A stretch of 64,000 bases of DNA from Periplaneta americana. Lineage: Eukaryota > Arthropoda > Insecta > Blattodea > Blattidae. The translations under genes were made by a program, and so were the position numbers. A model generated the notes under the pieces. The model saw only the letters and a program-made list of their open reading frames with translations, was not told where the DNA came from and did not search any database. The stretch lies in assembly GCF_040183065.1 (NCBI RefSeq), contig NC_091120.1, positions 188,659,627 through 188,723,626 on the forward strand, read 5' to 3'. This document shows positions 1-9,935 of this stretch, one piece after another; position 1 is the first letter of the stretch, and each line of letters starts with the position of its first letter.

Positions 1-260
1 GATGGGCAGGGCATGTAGCACGTATGGGCGAATCCAGAAATGCATATAGAGTGTTAGTTGGGAGACCGGAGGTAAAAAGACCTTTAGGGAGGCCGAGACG
101 TAGATGGGAGGATAATATTAAAATGGATTTGAGGGAGGTGGGGTATGATGATAGAGACTGGATTAATCTTGCACAGGATAGGGACCATTGGCGGGCTTAT
201 GTGAGGGCGGCAATGAACCTTCGGGTTCCTTAAAAGCCATTTGTAAGTAAGTAAGTAAGT
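1..260 (+). mobile_element. 3' end of RTE-like non-LTR retrotransposon (window-truncated)
   Basis: Positions 24-233 encode the C-terminal tail of a LINE reverse transcriptase ORF, with the signature RPLGRPRRRWEDNIKMDLR followed by DRDWINLAQDRD and a stop. After the stop, a short 3' UTR ends in a (GTAA)n microsatellite at about 244-260. Four more copies occur in this window (32895-34357, 50006-50545, 59968-60385, 61165-62253) with the same C-terminus and the same TAAG-type tail. This copy is on the plus strand and its upstream part lies outside the window. Clade assignment to RTE rests on the C-terminal motif and simple-repeat tail and is not certain. Confidence 0.85.
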
Positions 261-415
261 TGTAGGTTTTTATACTAGGTGTCGCCGTGATTTTTTTTTT
301 TTTTTTTTATTGGTTGTAGTAGTTGTGAGTTGTAGTTGGTTTGATGGGGTTTGACATTAGAGGTTGTACGTTGTGGGGTTTGATGTTAGAGGTTGTACAT
401 TGTAAGTTGTGTCTG

Positions 416-703
416 ATGGCCGAAGGATTTGAAACTCTGTCTTTTTATGATATTTTTGAGAGATGTGTTAATATAGAAAAGAGTGTAAAGTTTTGTATTG
501 ATTTCGGTTTAATTCCGTCGTTCGAGAATAAGGATTGTGTGGATTGTGGTGAAGAAAACTCTGTTTGTGTGGTTTCGAGGAATGATCTGGTGAATTTCCC
601 TTATAGACTAAGATGTCATAAGTATTCTAAAAGAACTTCATTTTGTGTGAATACGTGGTTCAGTTTTGCGAAATTGAATGTACGTCAAAGTATTGGTATT
701 AAA
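416..703 (+). pseudogene. Merlin/IS1016-type transposase N-terminal fragment
   Basis: The frame starting MAEGFETLSFYDIFERC runs about 95 codons to a stop near 706. It resembles the N-terminal zinc-binding part of Merlin (ISXO2-like) transposases: a short helical start, then CIDFGLIP, a C-x2-C pair (DCVDC), a later RCHK, and a final Cys followed by NTWFSFAKLNVRQ, which matches the family's WF..SKL segment. The DDE catalytic region is absent. The next open stretch (734-922, beginning MYIFQFIYVNSLKARG) does not resemble Merlin and I do not recognise it. A 28-bp tandem duplication lies just upstream (about 344-400). I call this a decayed fragment. The family assignment is from motif spacing only. 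Confidence 0.45.
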
Positions 704-968
704 TGAGAAGGTAGACCTGGGTGCAAGAACGAAATGTACATTTTTCAATTTATTTATGTGAATTCTCTGAAGGCTCGTGGATATACCACTCCTAATGCTA
801 TTTTGCCAGTGTTTTTATGGGACATTGGAAAAGTTTATCCTGGATATGGGAAGACTGGTTTGAAGCCTGTATCGTATACTGGGAGTGAAATGAGTGTTGT
901 TGAAGACGTCAGTGACGATTGAATTTTCTTTGGTTAGGTAAGTAATGACTGTGTTTATAACTTTTATC

Positions 969-1150
969 TTCGATTTTAGATTGTTTGGTGTGATTTAAAG
1001 GTTCATTTTGGTAGAATTTCTTTTGGTAGTTTTCGTTCGCCAGCTTGGATTTTGTCTGTCTTGATTTTAAATTGTTTGGTGTAATTTAAAGGTTCATAGT
1101 TGGCAATATGCTTTGGTAGTTTTCGTCCGCCATCTTGGATTTTGCCCGTC
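969..1150. repeat. Two tandem ~92-bp repeat units
   Basis: About 969-1060 and 1061-1150 are two diverged copies of one unit. Each contains attgtttggtg, aatttaaaggttcat, ttttggtagttttcgt and cttggatttt in the same order. The same sequence is present, partly inverted, in the foldback element at 51895-52165, so this is a dispersed family and not a local duplication only. Confidence 0.7.
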
Positions 1151-1200
1151 TTCTATCAAATTACCGAAAACTTCTTAAAGAAAAAAAAAATCGTGTGGCA

Positions 1201-2252
1201 CAAAAGTCGTCTATCTTGTTGATTGGTTAGAGTTTCAGTTGATATCAACCCTTCCTCTTCAATTATGTAGCATATTATAATCTTTGGTTTCCGCATGATA
1301 TCTAAATTCCGTCGACACGAATGCGTCCAACGGAGTATAAATTTGTTTCAACTATGGTAGGTGGCTCTGAATGAGTATAGTATAAATCTTGTGGATGTCA
1401 TTTCGATGGATTGAGTTTATGCGAGTAGTTGTTTGGGTCGGCGATGTTTGTATTTCCTGTTTATATCATATCTGCCAAGAGAATTTATTAGTTTGTTGTT
1501 GTTGAGTGCTGCCTTGTGATAGAGTTTATTTGTGATTTTTTGTATATATTCGGAGAGATATTCTATTCGGAGGTCATCATGAAGTTGTCGTGTACTTGTT
1601 CCCCATCCAATGCCGTGAATGGTTCTCAATATTTTGTTTTGGATAACTTGTATCTTGTTCATGACGGATTTGCTAGCATATGCCCAAGCTGGTGCTGCGT
1701 ATGTTATCATACTTCGAATTAAGGCTTTATAGACATGTAATTTAGTTTTATGTTTTAATGCTGGAGTTTTAAATAGTGGATATAATTGAAGAAATCTACC
1801 CATGGCTTTTCCTGTTAACTGAGTGACATGTTGGTTCCAAATTAGTGTTTTATCCATAGTTATTCCCAGATATCTGATTTTTGGGGTCCAGTTGATGTAT
1901 GTATTGAATAATTTGAGTCGGGTCCTGGGTTGGGCTTGTCGTTTTTGAAAAATGATTGCAGAGCTTTTAAGGGGATTGATTTTAATTTTCCATCTGTAGG
2001 TCCATGTTTCATAATTATTTAAGAAGTTTTGTGGTCTATTGATTGCAAATGGTAGGTTTTCTGCGGTTGATAAAAATGCGGTGTCGTTGGCATATTGAAA
2101 CGTGTGAATATATGGTTGTGTAGGGATATCTGCTGAGTAGAAGTTATAAAGTATAGGTGATAGCTTGGATCCTTGTGGCAAACCTGCGTATATGTTATAC
2201 TTTGTTGATGAGGCACCTTGATGTAAAACTTGAAATTTTCTGTTGGAAAGCA
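1201..2252 (-). mobile_element. 5'-truncated Jockey-like LINE flanked by 53-bp direct repeats
   Basis: The segment between two near-identical 53-bp direct repeats (1148-1200 and 2253-2305; one clear mismatch) holds the 3' part of a non-LTR retrotransposon on the minus strand. The reverse transcriptase frame occupies 1417-2252 and the 3' UTR about 1201-1416. The repeats look like an unusually long target-site duplication made when the element inserted into a degraded mariner-type sequence that resumes at 2306. No poly(A) tail (T-run on this strand) is visible at the left junction. Confidence 0.7.
1417..2252 (-). pseudogene. Jockey-like reverse transcriptase, C-terminal part
   Basis: One frame stays open from the insertion junction at 2252 to the stop at 1417. 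It contains the RT block AGLPQGSKLSPILYN, then FQYANDTAFLS, then the thumb region (KIRYLGITMDK, LHVYKALIRSMITYAAPAWAYA) and a C-terminus ending in HRRPKQLLA. In this family the FQYADD box carries the two catalytic aspartates. Here the box reads YAND, so the first aspartate is asparagine, a change expected to abolish activity. The fingers region, endonuclease and ORF1 are missing through 5' truncation. Any start codon is an artefact of the truncation. The Jockey-clade call comes from the LSPxLYNxYxADIP pattern. Confidence 0.8.
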
Positions 2253-2305
2253 GTCTTCTATCAAATTACTGAAAACTTCTTAAAGAAAAAAAAAATCGTG
2301 TGGCA

Positions 2306-2492
2306 AAACAAGGCGAAAATTAAGAAATTGTTTTCCAAGCCACTCAGTTCCGACCAGGAGGGCAATGAAACAATTAGTGAAAAAGTTTATTGAAACAGGT
2401 TGTGTAACTGACAGAAAAAAAAACAACCACAATCTCGTGTGCTTACAGAAGAAAAAATTGAAGCTGGAGCAAAATGGTCAACATTTCCAGCA
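2306..2492 (+). pseudogene. Mariner-type (DUF4817-like) transposase HTH fragment
   Basis: After the right 53-bp repeat, the plus strand reads MKQLVKKFIETGCVTDRKKN and then, after a frameshift near 2438, VLTEEKIEAGAKW. This is the helix-turn-helix and linker of insect IS630/Tc1-mariner transposases (LVKKFxETGxVxDRK...VLTEEK). The same domain type occurs at 13960-14300 and in the better-preserved element at 56111-57369. No catalytic residues remain. It was split or duplicated by the LINE insertion at 1201-2252. Confidence 0.6.
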
Positions 2493-2505
2493 GCTACTGT
2501 CATGA

Positions 2506-3340
2506 AGGTGAGTACAAAATTATGTAATTAATATTACATATTAAATACAACATATCATGGTTAGTAAGTATGCATGTGAGTTTTATTCCATGAAATGCTA
2601 TGATTTTAACGGCCAGGTTGCCAGGAGTTGCTCAAGCACTGTGTCGCTCAGCAGCTGAAGAATAAACTGGTACTTATTGTTAGTCTGTACTACTTGCTCT
2701 TTCTCAAGATTCCTAGAAATGCAACTTCAGTTTTCGAAGTATTTGTTTACAAAAAACATAATTTCAGATATTCCTACACACATGTTGTTGTTTAGTCAGC
2801 TGTCCGAAGACAGGTCTCAACCTCGCAAATGACACAACAAGACATCAGAAAGTGTTTTAATTTCTTCATTCCATAACTTATAATACCATTATAACAAACG
2901 TGAGGTCCAGGCCAAAACACTAGGGAAAAGGACCATGTCCCAAATAATACGTCCTGAACTTTTCGTATTTAATTTAATAATTAGCAGAGGCGAAGGGAAA
3001 TGTGCCTCCATTAGTGAAGTTCTTCTGGAGAATTACCTTTTTCATGGCCTATTTCAGTCTCCTAGACATACATTTTTAGTGCTTAAAAAACCCAGGCTTA
3101 CTTATTACATTTCAAGCACTTGAATTACCGGTATTATCATCTACATGTGCTTTTTTTTAAGGATTATTTCAGTGAAATTTCTCACGTAATCGCTGCATTT
3201 CAATTGGGCTAACCTCGAGAAAAAAAAACTGTATAGTAATGAGGTTCTACTTACATCATATTTGTTTCTCAGTATTTAGGCAACATTTATCATGTGAATC
3301 TAATTCCATTTCTTTTCTAATTAACTAACATTCATATAGC
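2506..3340. other. No gene seen; one dispersed repeat
   Basis: I see no supported coding segment. About 2783-2860 (tgttgtttagtcagctgtcc, then cgaagacaggt) matches about 10670-10745, where the same block is partly conserved, so it is a dispersed repeat. If the CISD2-type gene at 3692-4528 is intact, this stretch is inside its third intron. Confidence 0.5.
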
Positions 3341-3357
3341 GCAAAAGCTACCCATTT

Positions 3358-3584
3358 GGGTAATTTGCTAGGAGACGTCGTTGCATATAGACCACTTTTA
3401 CACTAAACCTAATTTGTTTTTGCAAGATATACTAAAACCCTAAACTAACCTAACCTTACCTTTTCTTTAATCTGTGACAGGTTACGTTAGGTTAGGTTAG
3501 TGGTTTAGTATACGTTGTATACACTAACGTTAAGTTTAGTGTAAAAGTGGTCTATATGCAACGACGTCTCCTAGCAAATTACCC
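3358..3584. mobile_element. GGGTAATT-terminated palindromic MITE, copy 1
   Basis: The ends are inverted repeats of about 50 bp. The left end begins gggtaatttgctaggagacg and the right end is its reverse complement (ending cgtctcctagcaaattaccc). The arms continue through tcgttgcatatagacc and acttttacactaaac. The 227-bp element has no coding potential. A second element with the same terminal GGGTAATT is at 7143-7360. I could not define a convincing target-site duplication. Confidence 0.8.
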
Positions 3585-3691
3585 CCATATTTGTTCTGAT
3601 CTTATTTTGGTTTTTACTTTGGTTACATTTAATCATCACATTTTCATGTTTTAAGATTCTTATCTGTAACAGAAGGATTGTTTTCCTTTAC

Positions 3692-4528
3692 CTTTTTGCT
3701 TCTCCAACAGCGACAAAAGGAAGCCTTTTCTCCAATATCCTCAACATCAAAAACATCAACTACTTTTGCGACATCCTTTTGAATACCAGGATTCACTGTT
3801 GGCTTCGATTTCTGAAAAAAGAAAGGTCTGCTTAGCTCCCATTGTTATAATTTAGCTACATAGGCCTAATACAGTATTACAAAGAGCATGATTAGGCCTA
3901 ATAAAAACTACTGATGCGTTGTCACTACAATAGCCACTTATAAAATCATATTACCAATCTAATATTTTCAGTTTCCTTATATAAAATAGAACTACAAAGA
4001 ATTGTATATGAATTAATTAAAGAAGAATGTGTCTTCACATTGGCACTGCTACATCCTATCTTCTACAGCCCTATTACATAAAACTCGGAATCTTGAAAGG
4101 ATGACTGACAAAAAAATTCACTTGCTGTAGTAGATAAAAAAAATCTGCATTTCATACCTTGGCACAGTGTCCTCTTGCCACGGGACAAAAAGCTTTATAG
4201 GACATATACGTCAATCCCGCTACCGCTGCCCCGAAAGGAATTAGTGACGCCCAATCACGAACTGAAAACAAGATAAGCATATTAAGGTCGTATTTAAAAT
4301 TATTTGCATAAATTTCGGCATTTTATGTAACTTCACACATGCATCGTTTGGACGAAGCCGCTCAAAATAAAACAAAAGATCTCAATTACATATTCCAAAC
4401 CAATGAATGCAGGAAATAAAGCTATAAATACCTCCTAGTTTAAACCAACCACCAATTGAATCGGGAATAGGTAAACCTGATAAATAATTAGGAATAGAAA
4501 CTTTAACTAGATGTGAAATAGGCTCCAT
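3692..4528 (-). CDS. CISD2: CISD2-like CDGSH iron-sulfur protein, exons 1-3 (3' exon missing)
   Basis: Three exons on the minus strand keep phase across consensus splice sites. Exon 1 is 4432-4528 (ATG at 4528, donor GAG|gtattt), exon 2 is 4158-4261 (acceptor ttttcag, donor AAG|gtatga) and exon 3 is 3692-3811 (acceptor ttttttcag, donor AAG|gtaaag). Introns are 170 and 346 bp. The 107 residues start MEPISHLVKVSIPNYLSGLP, continue with IPDSIGGWFKL, a membrane helix (about 38-58, DWASLIPFGAAVAGLTYMSY), and a cytosolic part with KVVDVFDVEDIGEKASFCRC and WRSK. CISD1/2 (mitoNEET/NAF-1) proteins bind a 2Fe-2S cluster with three Cys and one His and sit in the outer mitochondrial or ER membrane. The two CxC ligands are present. 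The third Cys and the His, in the CDGSH box, belong to the last exon, which I could not find down to position 1. It probably lies left of the window. The presence of introns argues against a processed copy. The sequence resembles insect CISD2 most closely at the N-terminus. Confidence 0.9.
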
Positions 4529-5035
4529 CTTGGTCTTGTACTATGTACGTCAATACACTTGAACTGTTAATATAACTGAGCTTACAGTATCTTTTGAGGA
4601 AATACTTTATTTAAAAATTAGATTAGCAATTTTAAATTACTTATAGTTACTGATAGGTTTCAGTTTAAAAATTAGTTTTAATTTAGCTCTATATTCTTTA
4701 TTTCCGCTATAAACCTGGTACTGTAACACAGCGCTGCCAACAGTAATCGGTGAAGTGAGGCTGAGAGGGAACAAACAGGAGCACAGGTTAACAGGAGTTT
4801 TGCATTGGCTCCATTGGCTGATCTGAAGATTTCCATTGATTAGGAAGTGCAGCCAATTATACTCACAGTTGCAATTTCCTCTAGCCAGTTCATAGCGCTA
4901 CCTAACGTCCAGGTTAAACATATATTACTGACATCTATTGAAAATCTGTTACATTATCAGTGGAAAGGTTATGCCTTCAAAACAGTTGAATATTGAATCT
5001 GTGTATCATCAAAGCAATGCGCCAGTAAGTTCAAC
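4529..5035. promoter_or_regulatory. Head-to-head intergenic spacer, likely bidirectional promoter region
   Basis: This 507-bp spacer separates the CISD2-like start codon (4528, minus) from the PDZ exon start codon (5036, plus). It contains both 5' UTRs and presumably both promoters. I see no TATA box at a fixed distance and no transposon termini. Function is inferred from position only. Confidence 0.5.
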
Positions 5036-5170
5036 ATGGTGGAAGAAGTGAAGGTAGTTTTACGGCGAAGTGAATCTTGTGGTTTAGGATTTTCACTGCT
5101 TGGAACAGCTGGATTACCACCAATCATTTATGACATCATAGAAAATTCTCCGGCAGCCGAGAGTGGAGAG
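5036..5170 (+). CDS. First coding exon of a PDZ-domain gene
   Basis: The exon encodes 45 residues from MVEEVKVVLRRSESCGLGFS to IIENSPAAESGE and ends at a clean donor, GAG|gtaaca, in phase 0. It has the first half of a PDZ domain: strand bA (KVVLRR), the carboxylate-binding GLGF loop, strand bB/bC (IIYDIIENSPA) and the start of helix aA (AAESGE). PDZ domains bind C-terminal peptides of partner proteins, usually at membranes. The domain is at the extreme N-terminus of the protein. I do not recognise the gene. After the donor the frame runs only 15 codons to a stop, which is intron read-through. The next exon may be 15842-15903 or may lie outside the window. Confidence 0.75.
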
Positions 5171-7142
5171 GTAACATTTTGTAATTCCAATTATTATATG
5201 AGAGACCGCTTAGCATAAGCTGGCGTTCGCATGTCTGCCGTTAAGAATGACGTTTGGTCATACCTTTTCGAAGCGGTGGAGAGCGGTGCCGATAGACTTT
5301 AATAAGGATCACTGATTTTGCCAGTGAACTGTGACACTTCTAAGCTACAGAATATTTTGTGAAAATTATTTACTTTACATTGACTGTAATGAACTTGTGT
5401 TACATTATGGCTAGGTTGAAGTGTGGAATAACCGTCACATTCGATGGATTGAATTATAGATAACAGAGGTTAGGTGTATGACACCTAATGACTTGAATGC
5501 AATGCTAATTTAATATTATTACAGTGTTAACTTTGAGATGTTCGTAATGTTTCATCATCCCAGAATTAGAAGTACAAGTAGTGTTGTCTTACAGATACTT
5601 ATCCAAGCGTGCTGCCAGGTGTCAAATGCCCTTTGCGTTGACCCAGTTCTGATGTGCATTTATGTAGAGTTATCGTGATATTATACAAGATGAGCGCTTC
5701 AGATACATTTTATGAAACTGTAAGATCATTTCAGTGCATATAATTTGTTTGGAGAATTAGGTAGACGAATGTCACATAGGGTATAATATTTTCGTTAGTA
5801 TTTTTCAGAGGATGTTCTATTATGTTGATGTACAAGCGGATGTAAAACCTTAAAATTACAATCACTGCACAGTAAATAATAATTGTCACTTCATAATATA
5901 CATCTAGGCTATGTTTGATTTAAAAATACCAAAACCCTGACTTCATGCGTGTAATAAGTAATGATTTATGAATGTTGACTTCATTAAAAGTGATGTCATG
6001 TCACTAACAAAATCACACCGGTTTAGTACTATGGGCGTGCTTAACCTCACTGTAAGTATTTTGCCATGCTTGGGGTGGTGATGTCCCTTGAGTTGTGATT
6101 TCTACCCGACACAGGCCTAGGTATTAAAGATAGGCTATCTTCCGTACAAGCATGGTGACAGAAAGTTAAGAGTTCCCCGCTTTTATAACTTTAAAAAGAG
6201 GTAAGTGGTGGGAATTACTCTCTAGTTGCTTTGGCTCCTGAAAAGAAGTGTCGGAGGCTCGATTTAAAACTGTAGAGTTCTTAGGTCATAATGTTGAGTG
6301 GAATTTTGGCGCAAAAACATAGGCTAGATCTAGATTAGTAATGGAATTGATACTGATGCAGTAGACCCCAATGCATAGGCCTGTAATTATACCTATTTAC
6401 ATTTATTATTTCATTCAGGCAGTTTCGAAAGTTAGAAAGTAATATTAGTTCTGTGAAGTGTTAAACTTGTTTACTTGTGAACATTTTGAATTCCAGTTTA
6501 AACGTACCAGTAAGTTGTTGGGTTTTTTTTTGTTTTTTTGTTTTCTTCATTTTATCTACATATTGTCTGTAGGCTAGGTATAATGTCTTGAAACCTAGAC
6601 ATGACTTAATCAGATAAAAAAAAAACTGTTACCGGTACCAGCAAGATTTATAAGGTATAACTTAACAGTATAGTTAAAAAACTTCAGCAGTTCCAACTTT
6701 TAATATAGGTCTATAAATATTTGTTTAAGAATAATTCTATTGATTGTTATAATGGTTTTCTGATACATTATTCTAAAGATAAGTTTTTATAGACTGAAAA
6801 AAAAATTGTCAAGTAAATATTTATTGTATTAGATCGTAACTTATCTGAAAATAATTATGACATTAAAAAAGTTCTAAGTTTGTTGTACCTAGCAAAATTT
6901 GAACACTTTTAAATCAAGATTTAACAAGATTACGCCTAAATACTGCAGCAGATAGGCCTATGCTTTTTTTTTTATAAGAAAACAGCCGGTTAGGCCTACA
7001 TTTATTAAATAATTCAAGAAATGAAGACATTTCACATGAATTATAAATTATATCTAGGCTAGCCTAATTGAGGAAGAGTAAGAAATTACAAGCAACATTT
7101 CATACCAATACAACATATACCTAATGAGAATGGATCAAAATA
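5171..7142. other. Probable intron of the PDZ gene; no features recognised
   Basis: AT-rich sequence without supported ORFs, TIR elements or tandem arrays that I can define. It follows the donor at 5171 and is read as the start of a long first intron. Confidence 0.45.
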
Positions 7143-7360
7143 GGGTAATTAGTAAGGGACTTCCGGTCTTTTACAAGGTAAGCCTATGTGACAAGATTAG
7201 TGGGTTAGTTGAGAGTGACCTGAGCCGAGAAATAGGCCTATGTGAAAAGAGTTCAATGATTTAAGATCCTCGGCTTCACGTCACTTATATATACCCTCAA
7301 GTAACCCACTAATCCTGTCTCATATCTTGTAAAAGACTGGTGGTCCTTTGCTAATTACCC
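7143..7360. mobile_element. GGGTAATT-terminated palindromic MITE, copy 2
   Basis: Left arm starts gggtaattagtaagggac and continues gtcttttacaag, then attagtgggtta. The right arm is the reverse complement of the same blocks and ends ctaattaccc. The arms extend about 100 bp each with mismatches. The termini match copy 1 at 3358-3584. An ATA trinucleotide flanks both ends and may be the target duplication. Confidence 0.75.
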
Positions 7361-7584
7361 ATAACGGAATCTAACATGTTACCGTAAAAATCTTTAGGCT
7401 AAAATTTGTATCTTTTATAACATTATAGCCTTTTAACTTAAGAATTAGTTACAATAGCAACTTTCTAATGTTAAAATGAAAAGTAAGTAGGCCTAGTAAC
7501 CGTAAATTACTTACCTGATTGACTAGTTTCGACTTCGTGTTAGTCATTCTCAGAAGTGGGTAATGAAGTCCTTTTATTTTCTTG

Positions 7585-7665
7585 TCATTTCATTTCATTT
7601 ATTGTATTCCATAGATTTTACACCATCATTGTAGCTTTGAGATGTGGAAAAAGAAGATAGGCTAA
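7585..7665. repeat. Dispersed fragment, probable LINE 3' end
   Basis: The block tttattgtattccatagatt ... tttgagatgtgga is shared with 13600-13668. It is preceded by a short (atttc)n tract. The arrangement of a simple repeat beside a conserved block suggests a LINE 3' terminus in minus orientation. Confidence 0.5.
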
Positions 7666-7794
7666 ATAATAGTACGTACAAAAATAGCTTACAGTACAGT
7701 ACATAGTAACTTACCGGTGACCATATTAATTCAATTTATAAGCATGAACAATTTAATCAGTTGAGTAGAAAGTATGAGCACAGTCTAGTATATA

Positions 7795-7944
7795 CAGTCA
7801 CGAAGCTTGAGTTTTGAGGGTACTAGGAACAATAGACTATGCAGGTACTATTTCGCATTGTCTGTAATGAGGCGATAGTAGTAATCCTAGTGGTTAGCAA
7901 CTATCTATGGATGCATATTTACTACGTATTGAGCTTCGTGACTG
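7795..7944. mobile_element. TA-flanked MITE with CAGTCACGAAGCT termini
   Basis: The left end is cagtcacgaagcttgag and the right end is the inverse (gagcttcgtgactg). Both ends are flanked by TA, as expected for Tc1/mariner-type insertion. Outside these ends the blocks cacagtctagta (left) and tactagactgtg (right) are also inverted, so the true element may be about 20 bp longer on each side, or it may have inserted into an older palindrome. Confidence 0.75.
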
Positions 7945-8217
7945 TATATAGCTTACTAGACTGTGGTATGAGTATAGAGCAATTTTGTTAGTTTTCTATT
8001 CTAAACTTTTTCTCTTGACCTTTCAAAGCTTTAATTAATTATGCAGTGCATTGGGGACGATTGTAATAAGTGAATAGTGAACTTTTTGTACAGGACAGCT
8101 CAGACTAACAGAGGGTAGATGGAAATCTGATTTGTATTTTGTTTTAAAATGCTCCGGTTAGTACTGGAAGGCTCTCAGTTTCTAACATAAAACATCATCA
8201 GGGAAACAATGTATCTA

Positions 8218-9247
8218 CTTAACTTGATCTCCAGAGAACAAGGTGCCGGTGCAGGTGTTACGTGCTGTCTCTTCTCACTTTATAGATTTCTTGGGTATGG
8301 AACAACAATTTTTTGATGGAGAAATCATTGCAATAAGTGAAAGTCTCAGGAATCTTCTATGCCACATCAATAAATTTAAGAATGCAGTTATATTGTCAGA
8401 CTCCAAAGCAGCTATTCTATCAATAGTCTCTCAACACACACTTTCATCTCAAACAGCAGAAATAACTAAAATGCTCTCTCAATTTTTTTTTTATTTTATT
8501 GGGTTATTTTACGACGCTATATCAACATCTAGGTTATTTAGCGTCTGAATGATATGAAGGTGATAATGCCGGTGAAATGAGTCCGGGGTCCAGCACCGAA
8601 AGTTACCCAGCATTTGCTCGTATTGGGTTGAGGGAAAACCCCGGAAAAAACCTCAACCGGGTAACTTGCCCCGACCAGGATTCGAACCCGGGCCACCTGG
8701 TTTCGCGGCCAGACGCGCTGACCATTACTCCACAGGTGTGGACGCTCTCAATTAATATCACCCAATAAAAGAATTGTATTCCAATGGATGCCATCCCACT
8801 GTGGAATCCTGGAAAACGAGAATGCGGATGCTTTAGCAAAGAAGGGCAGCACTGATATTTACAGACCTGTTACTAAATCTACGTATTACTCTGTGAAGAG
8901 ATTTATTAAATCTACATGCTTAGACTTCAACAAACAAAATTTGATAATATAACCTCAAGGGAAAAAAATGGAACTCTCTGCATCATAATCCACAGTTAAT
9001 TCCCAATTTACCACGAAAATCGTCTGTAGCTGCATTTAGATTGGCAACAGGCCATGATTGTTTGGCCAAACATCTGCATAGAATAGGAATATATCAGTCC
9101 CCTAACCGCCCATTATGCAACTCAAACCAAGAAATGGATTCGGAACACCTCAAAATCTGTGCTTCAGTGGCTGGCCATGATAATATCTTTGAAAAATATT
9201 GGTGTGCAAGAGGTCAAATGACTTTATTGTCAAACGCCTGGCATTAG
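8218..9247 (+). pseudogene. LINE C-terminal RNase H region, split by a SINE
   Basis: The plus strand encodes the RNase H domain and C-terminal zinc knuckle of a non-LTR retrotransposon. Blocks in order are LISREQGAGAGV, FDGEIIAISESLRNLL, NAVILSDSKAAILSI (with a catalytic Asp), QWMPSHCGILENENADALAKKG (9-block HCG...NE.AD), and RLATGHDCLAKHLHRIGI with a C-x2-C...H...C zinc knuckle (RPLCNSNQEMDSEHLKIC), ending ...LLSNAWH stop at 9247. RNase H next to a C-terminal zinc knuckle is typical of I/LOA/R1-group LINEs. The frame is shifted near 8290 and after 8945, and a SINE inserted at 8485-8744 interrupts it. The RT domain is missing, so this is 5'-truncated. Confidence 0.85.
8485..8744 (-). mobile_element. 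tRNA-derived SINE, family 1, inside LINE RNase H
   Basis: The minus strand starts with a tRNA-like head whose B box is GGTTCGAATCC, and ends in a body rich in A (T-run at 8485-8495 on the plus strand). The 9-bp duplication ctctcaatt at 8476-8484 and 8745-8753 flanks it exactly. Two more copies in the window are at 16811-17069 and 42273-42530. Confidence 0.9.
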
Positions 9248-9935
9248 AAAACAACAACAACAACTTAATAAGGAAAGATCAATACCTGTTTTTCAAATTT
9301 TGGATTTTTTTTTTTTTTTTTTTTTTTACAAGCTGCCCTTTTATGCACATCTGTTGGTAAAATTAAGTTTCAGATTCGAGTTCAGCCATTTCAGTTGTCA
9401 CAGATGTTACATTTTTACTATTTTCAAACTCTATAACCTATATTTAAAATGAAATGACTTTTGCAAACTTTTATTATTAGAATCAATTAGAAGATCAGTA
9501 TCATTTTACAGAAAAAAAAAGCTGTTTGAATAAAATTTATTATTGCAGAAAATAAAGATAGGCTCTGTCACAGATGTTACAAATGACTTTATTGTCAAAC
9601 GCCTGGCATTAGAAAACAACAACAACTTAACAAGGAAAGATCAATACCTGTTTTTCAAATTTTGGAAATTTTTTTTTTTTTTTTACAAGCTGCCCTTTTA
9701 TGCACATCTGTTGGTAACATTAAGTTTCAGATTCGAGTTCAGCTATTTCAGTTGTCACAGATGTTACATTTTTACTATTTTCAAACTCTATAACCTATAT
9801 TTAAAATGAAATGACTTTTGCAAACTTTTATTATTAGAATCAATTAGAAGATCAGTATCATTTTACAGAAAAAAAGCTGTTTGAATAAAATTTATTATTG
9901 CAGAAAATAAAGATAGCCTCTGTCACAGATGTTAC
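9216..9935. repeat. Tandem duplication of LINE 3' end, period 365 bp
   Basis: Copy 1 (9216-9580) and copy 2 (9581-9935) are nearly identical. Each starts in the last codons of the RNase H ORF (aaatgactttattgtcaaac) and runs through the 3' UTR, with a T-tract, gctgcccttttatgcacatc, and the phrase gtcacagatgttaca near both unit ends. The second copy repeats the end of the ORF. The phrase cacagatgttaca at the boundaries probably mediated the duplication. Confidence 0.9.

Noticed and set aside
734-922. 62-residue plus ORF after the Merlin-like fragment
   Set aside because: No recognisable domain, no coding context, and it does not continue the Merlin homology. Kept only as a note.
8577-8839. ORFs on both strands over 8577-8839
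   Set aside because: They fall mainly within the SINE inserted in the LINE and are not genes.
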